From Rhizobium sp. N324 (lineage in GTDB: Bacteria; Pseudomonadota; Alphaproteobacteria; Rhizobiales; Rhizobiaceae): 64,000 nt of DNA. The position numbers and the translations under genes are program-made. The DNA lies in assembly GCF_001664485.1 (NCBI RefSeq), contig NZ_CP013630.1, forward strand, positions 4,576,006-4,640,005, given 5' to 3'. The notes beneath the pieces are model-generated. The model worked only from the letters and a program-made list of their open reading frames with translations, ran no database searches and had not been told where the DNA came from. Below, piece by piece: positions 26,391-35,639 of the stretch. The first letter of the stretch is position 1. Each line of letters starts with the position of its first letter.

Positions 26391-27215
26391 ATGCGCATGA
26401 CAAAGTTATTTCTGGCGGCCGCTGCGGCAATGGGCATTCTCCATGCGGTACCGGCGTTCGCGCAAGGACCGCAATGTGGCAATACCAGCGCCGGCTTCGA
26501 CGCCTGGGTCGCCGATTTCAAACAGACGGCAGCGGCCAACGGCGTCAGCCAGTCGGTGCTCAGCCGCGCCTTCGCCAACGTCAACTACAACAAGCCGACG
26601 ATCGCCGCCGACCGCGGCCAGAAAAGCTTCAAACTCTCCTTCGACGCGTTCATGCAGAAGCGCGGCGGCGCCGCCGTCATCTCCCGCGGCCGCAGCATGA
26701 AGGCTGCCAATCAGGCGCTTTTTGCCTCGATCGAGCGCCGTTTCGGCGTTCCGGCCGGCCCGCTGATTGCGATCTGGGGCATGGAGACCGGTTTTGGCAG
26801 CTATATGGGCAACCAGCATACACTCTCGGCCGTTTCGACGCTCGCCTATGACTGCCGCCGTTCGGACTATTTCACCGACCAGCTCTATGCCGCGCTCCAG
26901 CTCGTCTCCGAGGGTTATCTGAGCCCGCAGGCCAAGGGTGCCGCCCATGGTGAAATCGGCCAGACGCAGTTTCTGCCGCGCAATGTGGTGCGCTTCGGCG
27001 CCGACGGCGATGGCGACGGTCGCGTCGACATGGTCGGTTCCCGCGCCGATGCGCTGGCCTCGACGGCGAATTTCCTCAAGGGCCATGGCTGGCGCGCCGG
27101 CGCCGGCTATCAGCCGGGAGAGCCGAACTTCGTCGCTATCCAGGGCTGGAACGCCGCCAGCGTCTACCAGCAGGCGATTGCCTACATCGGCCAGCAGATC
27201 GACGGCGGCAGATAA
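26391..27215 (+). CDS. Lytic murein transglycosylase (MltB/SltB2-like)
   Basis: A 274-residue periplasmic protein. The signal peptide ends about residue 24 (VPAFA|QG). The SLT_2 domain covers most of the rest, with the catalytic glutamate in IWGMETGFG and the family segments YDCRRSDYF and HGEIGQTQFLP. It cleaves the glycan strand of peptidoglycan to leave 1,6-anhydro-muropeptides. There is no lipobox cysteine at the signal cleavage site, so it is soluble rather than a membrane lipoprotein like E. coli MltB. Confidence 0.88.
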   Translation: MRMTKLFLAAAAAMGILHAVPAFAQGPQCGNTSAGFDAWVADFKQTAAANGVSQSVLSRAFANVNYNKPTIAADRGQKSFKLSFDAFMQKRGGAAVISRGRSMKAANQALFASIERRFGVPAGPLIAIWGMETGFGSYMGNQHTLSAVSTLAYDCRRSDYFTDQLYAALQLVSEGYLSPQAKGAAHGEIGQTQFLPRNVVRFGADGDGDGRVDMVGSRADALASTANFLKGHGWRAGAGYQPGEPNFVAIQGWNAASVYQQAIAYIGQQIDGGR

Positions 27216-27240
27216 GCCTTCTCTAGTCAACGATCCCCCG

Positions 27241-27267
27241 AAACGCCGCTGCAATGCGGCGTTTTTC
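27241..27267 (+). terminator. Rho-independent terminator after the transglycosylase gene
   Basis: AAACGCCGC pairs with GCGGCGTTT around a TGCAAT loop and continues into TT. It reaches the stop codon of the convergent GGDEF gene. Confidence 0.8.
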
Positions 27268-28879
27268 ATAGGCGGGAATCAAAACCGCCGCCGGACACTG
27301 TCTTGCGGCGTTCCTCCTGCGTCGGCACGACCGGCCCCGAAACGACGCAGTTGCGGCCGGAGGCCTTGGCGGCGTAGAGCGCCAGGTCTGCACGTTTGAC
27401 AAGGTCCTCGAAGTTCCGGCTTGCGCCGTCGTTTGCCCGGCCGGCGCATCCGAAACTCGCCGTCACCTTGAGAATCTCGCCGCTTTCCAGGGGGATTTCC
27501 GCCGCCTCGATCGCCAGCCGCACACGCTCGGCAACGATTGCGGCATCGTCAGGGGTCGAATCCGGCAGGAGCGCCAGAAACTCCTCGCCGCCATGGCGCA
27601 CCAGTAGATCGAAGGAGCGGAAATTCTCGCGCGCGACGCCCGCGACATGCCGGAGCACGGCATCGCCGGCATCATGGCCGTTGACATCGTTGATCTTCTT
27701 GAAATGATCGAGGTCAAAGAGCACGACGGAAATCCAGCGCGATCCGTGCTCGGCCTGCGTGAGAAGGGCCGAGGCGGCGAACTCGAAGCCGCGCCTGTTG
27801 TAAAGACCGGTCAGGAGATCGGTCTGGGCCGCGTTGCGCAACTCGCCGACCAGCGTCTCCCGGTCCGTTGCCAGCCGGTCGATCAGGCGCAGGCCCCTTG
27901 CCGCCAGCAGCATCACCAATGTCGCGAGAATGAGCAGGCCGGCGCACAGCGCCAGGATCCGCGTCAGATGCAAATGCGAGCGCGTCGAAAAATTTTCGCC
28001 GGTCTCGTGAATATCGCTCGCCGCCTCGATCATTTTCTGCTGCAGGAAAGCCATGCGTTCGCTCTGTGCGGCCGCCCATGCGTCGCGCACGGCGCCCGCC
28101 GGCCGCGATCCCGCGAGGATGGCATCGGTGATCGCATTCGCCTTCACCTGGTCGCGGTGACCGAGATAGGTGGCGATGTCGCGCACGATCGGCGCCGCCG
28201 AATGAAAGACCATGTGATCCATGCCCTCACCGAGCATGACCTTGCCCTGCATGAACTGCTCCACCGGAAATCTGGCGGAAACGCCATGGTCGAGGTAGCG
28301 GCTGCCGACGCCGGTAATCAGCCTTTCGCCGTAATAGGTCAGCATGATGCCCATCAGCTGGTTGGATTTCTCAAGCAGCACCGGATCGCTGATCAGCGGC
28401 GACAGCGCATCGACCACGGCAAGCTGCTTGAGAGCTGCGTACCAGTAGATGGACCCGGGATCGCTGCCGAAATAGCGGCCCTGGTCGACGGCGCTGCGCG
28501 CGGCGACGATGCGGCTATAGGCAAGGCTGAGAATCGACAATTCTTCCACAAGCCCGGCGTCGAGCATATCGCGGGAGGGCAGGCTGGCGTAGAAGGCAAG
28601 GCGCTCGTCGTCGAGTGTCGCCCGACTTTGCTTCATGTCGGCGGCGGTCTTGCTGCTGGGATGGGCGAGATAAAGGCGGGTGGCGCCGATTTCACTCAGG
28701 ATCTCCGTGGCGGCGATGGAGCCGCCGCGGGCGAGCACATCGGCGAACTGCCGGTCTTTCTCGAGATCCCTGTAGTGCGTGACTGAAGCCCGTATGACGA
28801 CGACGCCTTCAATGAGCATGAAGACGAAGGGCAGCAGAATGGCGGCCAGGATAACCCTTTTGATGGTCTCGAACTTCAT
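27266..28879 (-). CDS. Membrane-bound diguanylate cyclase (GGDEF)
   Basis: A 537-residue signalling protein. One membrane helix at about 8-30 and a second at about 308-330 bracket a periplasmic, mainly helical sensor region of about 270 residues. A GGDEF domain follows (about 355-515). The active site reads GGEEF at 430-434, and an RxxD inhibitory site (Arg421-Asp424) lies five residues before it, so it should make cyclic di-GMP and be product-inhibited. ATG 28879 is preferred over the in-frame TTG at 28885. The sensed signal is unknown. Confidence 0.87.
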   Translation of the reverse strand: MKFETIKRVILAAILLPFVFMLIEGVVVIRASVTHYRDLEKDRQFADVLARGGSIAATEILSEIGATRLYLAHPSSKTAADMKQSRATLDDERLAFYASLPSRDMLDAGLVEELSILSLAYSRIVAARSAVDQGRYFGSDPGSIYWYAALKQLAVVDALSPLISDPVLLEKSNQLMGIMLTYYGERLITGVGSRYLDHGVSARFPVEQFMQGKVMLGEGMDHMVFHSAAPIVRDIATYLGHRDQVKANAITDAILAGSRPAGAVRDAWAAAQSERMAFLQQKMIEAASDIHETGENFSTRSHLHLTRILALCAGLLILATLVMLLAARGLRLIDRLATDRETLVGELRNAAQTDLLTGLYNRRGFEFAASALLTQAEHGSRWISVVLFDLDHFKKINDVNGHDAGDAVLRHVAGVARENFRSFDLLVRHGGEEFLALLPDSTPDDAAIVAERVRLAIEAAEIPLESGEILKVTASFGCAGRANDGASRNFEDLVKRADLALYAAKASGRNCVVSGPVVPTQEERRKTVSGGGFDSRL

Positions 28880-28975
28880 CGCCAATCGCCACGGTGATCA
28901 AAACGTCGGTCGTGCGCGACCAATTGGCGGCAATCTTAGCAGCAATTCTTAATAAACTGATAAAGCGGCAGATCC

Positions 28976-29617
28976 CTAGATTTCGGGACGGATAAAGTCT
29001 CGTGTCTCGGCATCCATCACCCAGAGTTCGCCGGTCGAAATATCGAACCATGCGCCATGGAGATGCATTTTTCCGGCTTCCTCGAGCGCCTTGATGTCGG
29101 GAAAGCTTCTGAGATTGTCGATCGAATTGCGGATCGACACACGCTCCAGCGCTGTCTGCCGCTCGGCCGCCGTCATCACGTCATTGCTTTGGATCTGCTC
29201 GGCGGCGGGCTTGACCAGCGACATCCAGCGGCCGATGAAATCGCCCGGCGACAGCGGCTCGGCATTCGGATCGAGCGCTGCGCGGATGCCGCCGCAGCGG
29301 CCATGGCCCATCACGACGATATCCGAGACCTTCAGCGCCTGCACCGCAAATTCGAGCGCGGCCGACGTCGAATGGAAATGTCCGTCCGGCTCGTAAGGCG
29401 GCACCATGTTGGCGACGTTGCGGATGACGAAGAGCTCACCCGGGCCGGCATCGAAGATCAGCTCCGGCGCCGCACGCGAGTCCGAACAGGCAATGACCAG
29501 CGTACTGGGGCTCTGACCGTTTTCGGCAAGCAGCCGATACCTGTCGCGGGCGTCGGCATAACGCCCGTTCATGAAGTTGCGGTAACCGTCCAGAAGGGAA
29601 TTTGGAAAACGCTGCAT
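28976..29617 (-). CDS. Beta-class carbonic anhydrase
   Basis: A 213-residue zinc enzyme interconverting CO2 and bicarbonate. The ligands are Cys44 in ACSDSR, His105 and Cys108 in GHGRCGG, with the Asp46-Arg48 dyad. IRNVANMVPPY is also diagnostic. No signal peptide is seen, so it is cytoplasmic, where it would supply bicarbonate to carboxylases. It is a single gene on the reverse strand, 96 bases from the GGDEF gene. Confidence 0.93.
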   Translation of the reverse strand: MQRFPNSLLDGYRNFMNGRYADARDRYRLLAENGQSPSTLVIACSDSRAAPELIFDAGPGELFVIRNVANMVPPYEPDGHFHSTSAALEFAVQALKVSDIVVMGHGRCGGIRAALDPNAEPLSPGDFIGRWMSLVKPAAEQIQSNDVMTAAERQTALERVSIRNSIDNLRSFPDIKALEEAGKMHLHGAWFDISTGELWVMDAETRDFIRPEI

Positions 29618-29688
29618 GCTTCTGGATTAGCGCGCGCGGCAGACAATTTCAACTGCTGCAATGCAAAATGAACGCGTCGGCATATGCG

Positions 29689-30564
29689 TCATTTTTTCCG
29701 CCGCTGCGCCGGGTGAACGAGCCGGCGCATCTGCACCATCGCCATCGGCGTCGAAAGGCTGGAAGCATCGCTCGCCAGCATCAGCTCGTTGCTGCCACGC
29801 TTGACGGCGCGCGCTAGCACTTCGAAGACGCTGGCGGTGGCAAGCTGCAGCGCCTTTTCGTCCTCGAGACCGGAAAGCAGGCGCGACAGGAAGACGGCGG
29901 CCAGCAGGTCACCGAGACCATTCGGCGGGTTTTCGACGACGCGGTGCTCGGCAAGAAGCGCGTGACGGCCGGACAGATAGAGGTTGCCGGTACCGCCCGC
30001 CATCATCGGCACCGCCGAGGTGACGAGCATGCGCGACGGCCCCAGCGCCAGCGCCGCCTCCATGATCGCGCTGTTGTCTTCAAGCGCGGCCCCGGAAAGC
30101 CATGCGAGTTCGTAGCGGTTCGGCGTCGCCAGCGAGGCGAGCGGGATGAGATGGTCGCGAATGGCCTCGGCGGTCGCCTCCGGCACATAGAGGCCGCCGA
30201 GATCGCCCATCACCGGATCGCAGACATAGAGCAGCTCCGGATTATCCTGCCTGAGCGCGGCGATCAGCCGGGCGACGGAGCGCGCCTGGGCGGCATTGCC
30301 GAAATAGCCCGAAAGCACCGCCTTGACTTCGCCGATCCAGGGCGCCCGGATCAGATCGTCGATCGCCGCGTCGAAATCCTCTTCCGCAAATGTCAGCCGC
30401 GTCGAACGGCCATGGCCGGGATGCCAAGGCAGCACGATGGTCGGCAGCGCCCAGACGGGGTGGCCGAGCGTCTCCAGCGCAAAGACAGCCGCCCGGTTGC
30501 CGACCGAGCCGCGCACCACGTGGCTGGAGATGACGATGATTGCGCCCGCTGCATTTTCCGACAT
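29689..30564 (-). CDS. pdxY: Pyridoxal kinase
   Basis: A 291-residue ribokinase-fold kinase that phosphorylates pyridoxal in PLP salvage. It begins IIVISSHVVRGSVGNRAA, has VCDPVMGD near residue 113 and LATPNRYELAWLSG near 145, and the anion-hole/catalytic segment reads PPNGLGDLLAAVFLSRL, with Asp in GLGD. ATG 30564 is the start consistent with family length. Confidence 0.9.
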   Translation of the reverse strand: MSENAAGAIIVISSHVVRGSVGNRAAVFALETLGHPVWALPTIVLPWHPGHGRSTRLTFAEEDFDAAIDDLIRAPWIGEVKAVLSGYFGNAAQARSVARLIAALRQDNPELLYVCDPVMGDLGGLYVPEATAEAIRDHLIPLASLATPNRYELAWLSGAALEDNSAIMEAALALGPSRMLVTSAVPMMAGGTGNLYLSGRHALLAEHRVVENPPNGLGDLLAAVFLSRLLSGLEDEKALQLATASVFEVLARAVKRGSNELMLASDASSLSTPMAMVQMRRLVHPAQRRKK

Positions 30565-30839
30565 GATACAAGATCCGAATGATGACCGGGTTTGATGATA
30601 TTTTTGACGCCGCGCTGTCAACCATTCTTCACGTGAGCATGAAAATGTGCAGGGGAAGAGAAATCAAAAGCGGGGCCGTTTCGTTCGTTTTGGCCACGAA
30701 AACGGAAAAATCCCTGACAATTTCCCATTTCCTGCGTCAAAAAAGCATCAAAACCATCCCCTAGGCCCCCATTTTAGAGATTTTTTCGAAGAATCTTCTG
30801 CTAGCTTGCAGAAAATCAGTCCATTGCGGGAGGCGATTC

Positions 30840-33800
30840 ATGGCTGCCAGAAATAATCCGAAACGGGAAAAGCAGATCGAAAGCGCGCGCAAGGTCGCCA
30901 AGGCGACGGGCGAGGCGCATCTCGATCCGGAAATTCTCTTCGGACGGGCGAGCAATGACGATCTCGAACTCTATACGCCTGAGATGCTGGCGCTCTCCGC
31001 CGTGCATTCGGCAAGGGAACTCGCCGCCTGGAACGGCAAGGCGCCGCGCGTCAGCATCGACGCCATTGCCGATGTGGCGCCTGAGGGGATTGCCGTGTCG
31101 GTGCTTTCGGTCACCGACCGGAACATGCCCTTCCTGTTTGAATCGGTCATGGGCGAAGTGACCAGCACCTATCGCGACCTGTTCATGGCCGTGCATCCCA
31201 TCCTGGTCATGGAGAAGGGCAAGGCGCCAGCGCTCTATTCCGCCGATCACCCGAGCGACCCGGCCAGCCGCGTCAGCCATATCCAGCTCCATATTGCGCC
31301 GCTCAATTCCGCCCAGGCCGCAGATCTCGTCAAACGCGTTGAAACCGTGCTCGAACAGGTCCGTCTGTCGGTCTCCGACTGGAAGCCGATGCTTTCCAAG
31401 ATCGACGGCGTGATCGCAGAGCTTTCCGCCAATGGCGCCAGCCGGAAAAAGGCCGATCGCGATGAGGCCGTCGCCTTCCTGACATGGCTGCGCGACGAGA
31501 ATTTCACCTTCCTCGGCATGCGTGAATATGTCTATTCCGGCAAGGGTGCCGATGCCAAGGTTGAGCGAGACAAGGGTGCGGGCCTCGGCATGCTCTCCAA
31601 CCCCGACGTTCTGGTGCTGCGCACCGGCAAGGACGCCGTGACGACGACGCCGGAGATTCTTGCCTTCCTCGACGGCCCCGACTTCCTGATCGTCACCAAG
31701 GCGAATGTGAAATCCATCGTCCATCGCCGGGCCTATATGGATTATGTCGGCGTCAAACGCTTCGACGCCAGCGGCAACGTCACCGGCGAGCTGCGCATCG
31801 TCGGCCTCTTCACCTCGACGGCCTATACGTCGCTCGCCTCGGAGATCCCGCTGCTGCGTTCCAAGATCGAGAAGGTGAAGGAGCATTTCGGCTTCGACCC
31901 GATGAGCCATTCCGGCCGCATGCTCGACAACACGCTGGAATCCTATCCCCGCGACGACCTTTTCCAGATCGACACCACCCTGCTTGCCAGTTTTGCCGAG
32001 CAGATCAACGACCTGGCCGACCGCCCGCGCGTGCGTGTCCTGCCGCGCATCGACCATTTTGACCGCTTCGTCTCGGTGATCGTCTACGTGCCGCGCGAGG
32101 AATACGACTCGATCGTCCGTGAGCGGATCGGCGCCTATCTGAAGACTGTCTATGACGGTCGCGTCTCCGCCTATTATCCGGCTTTCCCGGAAGGCGGCGT
32201 GGCGCGCGTGCATTTCATCATCGGCCGCTCCGGCGGCAAGACGCCGCGCATTCCGCAGGCAAAGCTCGAGCAGGTGATCCGCGAGATCACCGCCCGTTGG
32301 GACGACCGTTTCGAGGCGCTGGCCGGAGCCAAGGCGCCGAAGATCTCGGTCGACCAGGCCTTCCAGGATTCCTTCACGCCTGAAGAAACCGTGGCCGATC
32401 TCGCCGATATCGTCGCTTGTGCCGCAGGCGAGCCGCTTCGCATCCAGTTCTACCATCGCCAGGAAGATGAGAGCCGTACGCTCTCGCTGAAAATCTTCCA
32501 CGCCGGCGGCCAGCTGGCGCTGTCGCGCCGCGTGCCGCTGCTTGAGAATCTCGGCTTCAATGTCGTCAGCGAACGCACCTTCGACATCGAAGTACCGGCC
32601 ACGGACGGAGAACCGAAACTCGTCGTGCTGCACGACATGGAGCTCGAGGCCCGCAATGGCGGCGACATCGACCTGCAGCGTTACGGCGCCGCCCTCGAGG
32701 AAGCCTTTGTCGCCGCCTTCGCCGGTACGATCGACAATGATAGCTTCAACCGGCTGATCCTCTCGGCCGGGCTCTCGGCGCGCGAGACGAACGTGCTGCG
32801 CGCCTATGCGCGTTACCTCCGCCAGGCCGGCATCGCCTATTCGCAGGATTATATCGCCACTACGCTCGACAAATATCCCGGTGTCGCCGCCGCCATCTTC
32901 AGGCTGTTCCACGACACGCTAGATACAAGGCTTTCCGAAAAGGTCCGCGTCAAGAAACTTGCCGAGCTGCACCAGGCGATCGAGACCGAGCTGGCCGATG
33001 TGCCAAGCCTTGACGACGACCGCATCCTGCGCCGCTACGTCAATATCGTCGATGCGACGCTGCGCACCAATTATTTCCAGAGGAATCCGGATGGCTCGCC
33101 GAGATCGATGCTGGCCTTCAAGCTCGATCCGCATCTGGTCGACGGGCTGCCGCAACCCAAACCCTTCCGCGAAATGTTCGTCTATGGCGTCGAAGTCGAG
33201 GGCGTGCACCTGCGCTTCGGCAAGGTGGCGCGCGGGGGGCTGCGCTGGTCGGATCGCGCCGAGGATTACCGCACCGAAGTGCTTGGCCTCGTCAAGGCGC
33301 AGCAGGTGAAGAACGCGGTCATCGTGCCGGTCGGCGCCAAGGGCGGCTTTTATCCGAAGAAGCTCCCCGTCGGCGGCAGCCGCGACGAGATCTTCAATGC
33401 CGGCCGCGAGGCATACAAGACCTATATCCGCACACTGCTGTCGATCACCGACAACATCTCGGGGACCGAGATCGTGCCGCCGAAGGACACGGTCAGGCTC
33501 GACGGTGACGACCCCTATTTCGTGGTCGCCGCCGACAAGGGCACCGCGACCTTCTCCGACACCGCCAATGCGCTGGCGCAGGAAGCCGGTTTCTGGCTGG
33601 ACGACGCCTTCGCCTCCGGCGGCTCGGCCGGTTACGACCACAAGAAGATGGGCATCACCGCCCGCGGCGCCTGGGAAACCGTCAAACGCCATTTCCGTGA
33701 AATAAACATCGACATCCAGACGACGCCCTTCACCGTCGCCGGCGTCGGCGACATGTCAGGCGACGTCTTCGGCAACGGCATGCTGCTCTCTCCGAAGATC

Positions 33801-35615
33801 CGGCTGATCGCCGCCTTCGATCACCGCGATATCGTCATCGATCCCGATCCCGATATGGAAAAGACGCTGGCCGAGCGCCAGCGGCTCTTCGATCTGCCGC
33901 GCTCGAGCTGGCAGGATTTCGACAAAAGCGTGCTTTCCAAGGGCGCGATGATCATCTCCCGCGCGGCGAAGTCGGTCACGCTGACGCCGGAAGCGGTTGC
34001 CGCGATCGGTATCGACAAGGCTGTCGCCACGCCCTTCGAAATCATGACGGCGATCCTGAAAAGCCCGGTCGACCTGCTCTGGTTCGGCGGCATCGGCACC
34101 TATGTGAAAGCACCGTCCGAAACCGACGCCGAAGTCGGCGACCGTGCCAACGACCCGATCCGCATCACCGCGGCGGAAGTGGGTGCCAAGGTGATCGGCG
34201 AGGGCGCAAATCTCGGCGTCACCCAGAAGGGCCGCATCGCCTACGGCCTCAAGGGCGGGCGCTGCAACTCCGACGCCATCGACAATTCGGCCGGCGTCAA
34301 CACCTCGGACGTCGAGGTCAACATCAAGATCGCGCTGGCGGCCGCCATGCATGACGGGCGCCTGACACGGGCAAAACGCGACCAGCTTCTGTCTTCGATG
34401 ACCGGCGAAGTGGCGACCCTGGTGCTGCGCAACAATTACCTGCAGTCGCTGGCGATCTCGCTGACCGAACGCAAGGGCACGGCAAACGGCCTGGAGCTTG
34501 GCCGTTTCATGAGCGTGCTCGAGGCCGCCGGTCAGCTGAACCGCAAGGTCGAGACTTTGCCGGACGAGCAGACGCTGGCCGAACGCTACACCGCCGGCAA
34601 GCCGCTGACGCGGCCGGAAATCGGCGTGCTGGTATCCTATGCCAAGATCGTGCTCTTCGATGCGCTGGCCGCCAGCGATCTGCCGGATGATCCCTATTTT
34701 ACCACGACGCTTTTGAATTATTTCCCCGTCAAGATGCAGAAGTCGAACGCCGGCGATATCGCCGGTCACCGCCTGAAGCGCGAAATTGTCGCGACGGTGC
34801 TTGCCAACGAAGCGATCAACCGCGGCGGGCCGAGCTTCACCGTTGCGATGATGGACGCGACAGCGGCTTCGGCACCGGAAGTGGTGCGGGCGGCGATCGT
34901 TGCCCGCGACGGTTTCGACCTGACTAGGCTCTGGGCCGAAACGGATGGCCTCGACGGCCGGATATCGGGCGAGATGCAGAACCGCATCTACGAGGAAATC
35001 AGCCACAGCTTTACCGTCTTGACGCGCCTGCTCCTGAAGACCGCCATGACTAAGTCTGATATGGCCGAGGTGATTAGCCGGCTGCAGGCTGCCCTGAAGA
35101 AACTGAAGCCTGCCTTCGCCGAACAATCGGCCGGCGACGCCGCTGCCCGCCAGGCCGAATACGCCCAGGCGGGCGTGCACGAAAAACTCGCAGCCGAGAT
35201 CGCACATCTCCACAGCTTCGCGCTGGTGCCTGAGATCATGCAGATCGCCGAGCGCACCGGCGAGCCCTTGGTGCGCGCCGCCGAAAACTACTTCGCGGTA
35301 TCGCAGACTTTCAGGATTGCCCGGCTGCTGGCGGCGGGTGGGCGGATCCTTACCTCCGACCATTACGAGAATCTGGCGCTTGCCCGCAGCATCGACCAGA
35401 TTGCCAGCGCAAGGCGCGACATCGTCATCTCGGCGCTGTCCGATCACGGCAAGGAAAAGCTGCCGGTTCAGGCCTGGCATGCCCAGGACCGCGTTCGCAT
35501 CAACCGGATCGTCGAGGAGCTTTCGAGCCTCAGCGACGGCGGCGATCCCAACCTTGCGCGTATTACCGTTGCTGCAGGTATCCTGACCGATCTTGCGCGC
35601 GACCGGGTGAGGTGA
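30840..35615 (+). CDS. NAD-specific glutamate dehydrogenase, large type
   Basis: A 1,591-residue enzyme of the ~180 kDa NAD-GDH family, which oxidises glutamate to 2-oxoglutarate and ammonium and is mainly catabolic. The long N-terminal part (about 1-700) contains ACT-like regulatory segments. The catalytic part shows KVARGGLRWSDRAEDYRTEV, KAQQVKNAVIVPVGAKGGF, and the NAD-domain segments SAGYDHKKMGITARGAWE and VAGVGDMSGDVFGNGML. The length equals the usual family size, so it is complete. ATG 30840 is preceded by GGGAGG. A UMF1-type transporter follows after 24 bases and may be co-transcribed. Confidence 0.95.
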   Translation: MAARNNPKREKQIESARKVAKATGEAHLDPEILFGRASNDDLELYTPEMLALSAVHSARELAAWNGKAPRVSIDAIADVAPEGIAVSVLSVTDRNMPFLFESVMGEVTSTYRDLFMAVHPILVMEKGKAPALYSADHPSDPASRVSHIQLHIAPLNSAQAADLVKRVETVLEQVRLSVSDWKPMLSKIDGVIAELSANGASRKKADRDEAVAFLTWLRDENFTFLGMREYVYSGKGADAKVERDKGAGLGMLSNPDVLVLRTGKDAVTTTPEILAFLDGPDFLIVTKANVKSIVHRRAYMDYVGVKRFDASGNVTGELRIVGLFTSTAYTSLASEIPLLRSKIEKVKEHFGFDPMSHSGRMLDNTLESYPRDDLFQIDTTLLASFAEQINDLADRPRVRVLPRIDHFDRFVSVIVYVPREEYDSIVRERIGAYLKTVYDGRVSAYYPAFPEGGVARVHFIIGRSGGKTPRIPQAKLEQVIREITARWDDRFEALAGAKAPKISVDQAFQDSFTPEETVADLADIVACAAGEPLRIQFYHRQEDESRTLSLKIFHAGGQLALSRRVPLLENLGFNVVSERTFDIEVPATDGEPKLVVLHDMELEARNGGDIDLQRYGAALEEAFVAAFAGTIDNDSFNRLILSAGLSARETNVLRAYARYLRQAGIAYSQDYIATTLDKYPGVAAAIFRLFHDTLDTRLSEKVRVKKLAELHQAIETELADVPSLDDDRILRRYVNIVDATLRTNYFQRNPDGSPRSMLAFKLDPHLVDGLPQPKPFREMFVYGVEVEGVHLRFGKVARGGLRWSDRAEDYRTEVLGLVKAQQVKNAVIVPVGAKGGFYPKKLPVGGSRDEIFNAGREAYKTYIRTLLSITDNISGTEIVPPKDTVRLDGDDPYFVVAADKGTATFSDTANALAQEAGFWLDDAFASGGSAGYDHKKMGITARGAWETVKRHFREINIDIQTTPFTVAGVGDMSGDVFGNGMLLSPKIRLIAAFDHRDIVIDPDPDMEKTLAERQRLFDLPRSSWQDFDKSVLSKGAMIISRAAKSVTLTPEAVAAIGIDKAVATPFEIMTAILKSPVDLLWFGGIGTYVKAPSETDAEVGDRANDPIRITAAEVGAKVIGEGANLGVTQKGRIAYGLKGGRCNSDAIDNSAGVNTSDVEVNIKIALAAAMHDGRLTRAKRDQLLSSMTGEVATLVLRNNYLQSLAISLTERKGTANGLELGRFMSVLEAAGQLNRKVETLPDEQTLAERYTAGKPLTRPEIGVLVSYAKIVLFDALAASDLPDDPYFTTTLLNYFPVKMQKSNAGDIAGHRLKREIVATVLANEAINRGGPSFTVAMMDATAASAPEVVRAAIVARDGFDLTRLWAETDGLDGRISGEMQNRIYEEISHSFTVLTRLLLKTAMTKSDMAEVISRLQAALKKLKPAFAEQSAGDAAARQAEYAQAGVHEKLAAEIAHLHSFALVPEIMQIAERTGEPLVRAAENYFAVSQTFRIARLLAAGGRILTSDHYENLALARSIDQIASARRDIVISALSDHGKEKLPVQAWHAQDRVRINRIVEELSSLSDGGDPNLARITVAAGILTDLARDRVR

Positions 35616-35639
35616 GACAGTCCGCCGAAAAAGGAGCGG

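Noticed and set aside
24632..26584. Minus-strand frame of 650 codons across asd and the phosphatase gap
   Set aside because: It spans two real genes on different strands and the PHO box; no domain is recognisable.
30625..30640. TTCACGTGA-containing sequence upstream of the NAD-GDH gene as a parS site
   Set aside because: Only about 10 of 16 positions match parS and the outer arms are not palindromic.
30816..32912. Long minus-strand frame (698 codons) antisense to NAD-glutamate dehydrogenase
   Set aside because: Translation shows only the mirrored codon bias of the real gene, with no domain or start signal.
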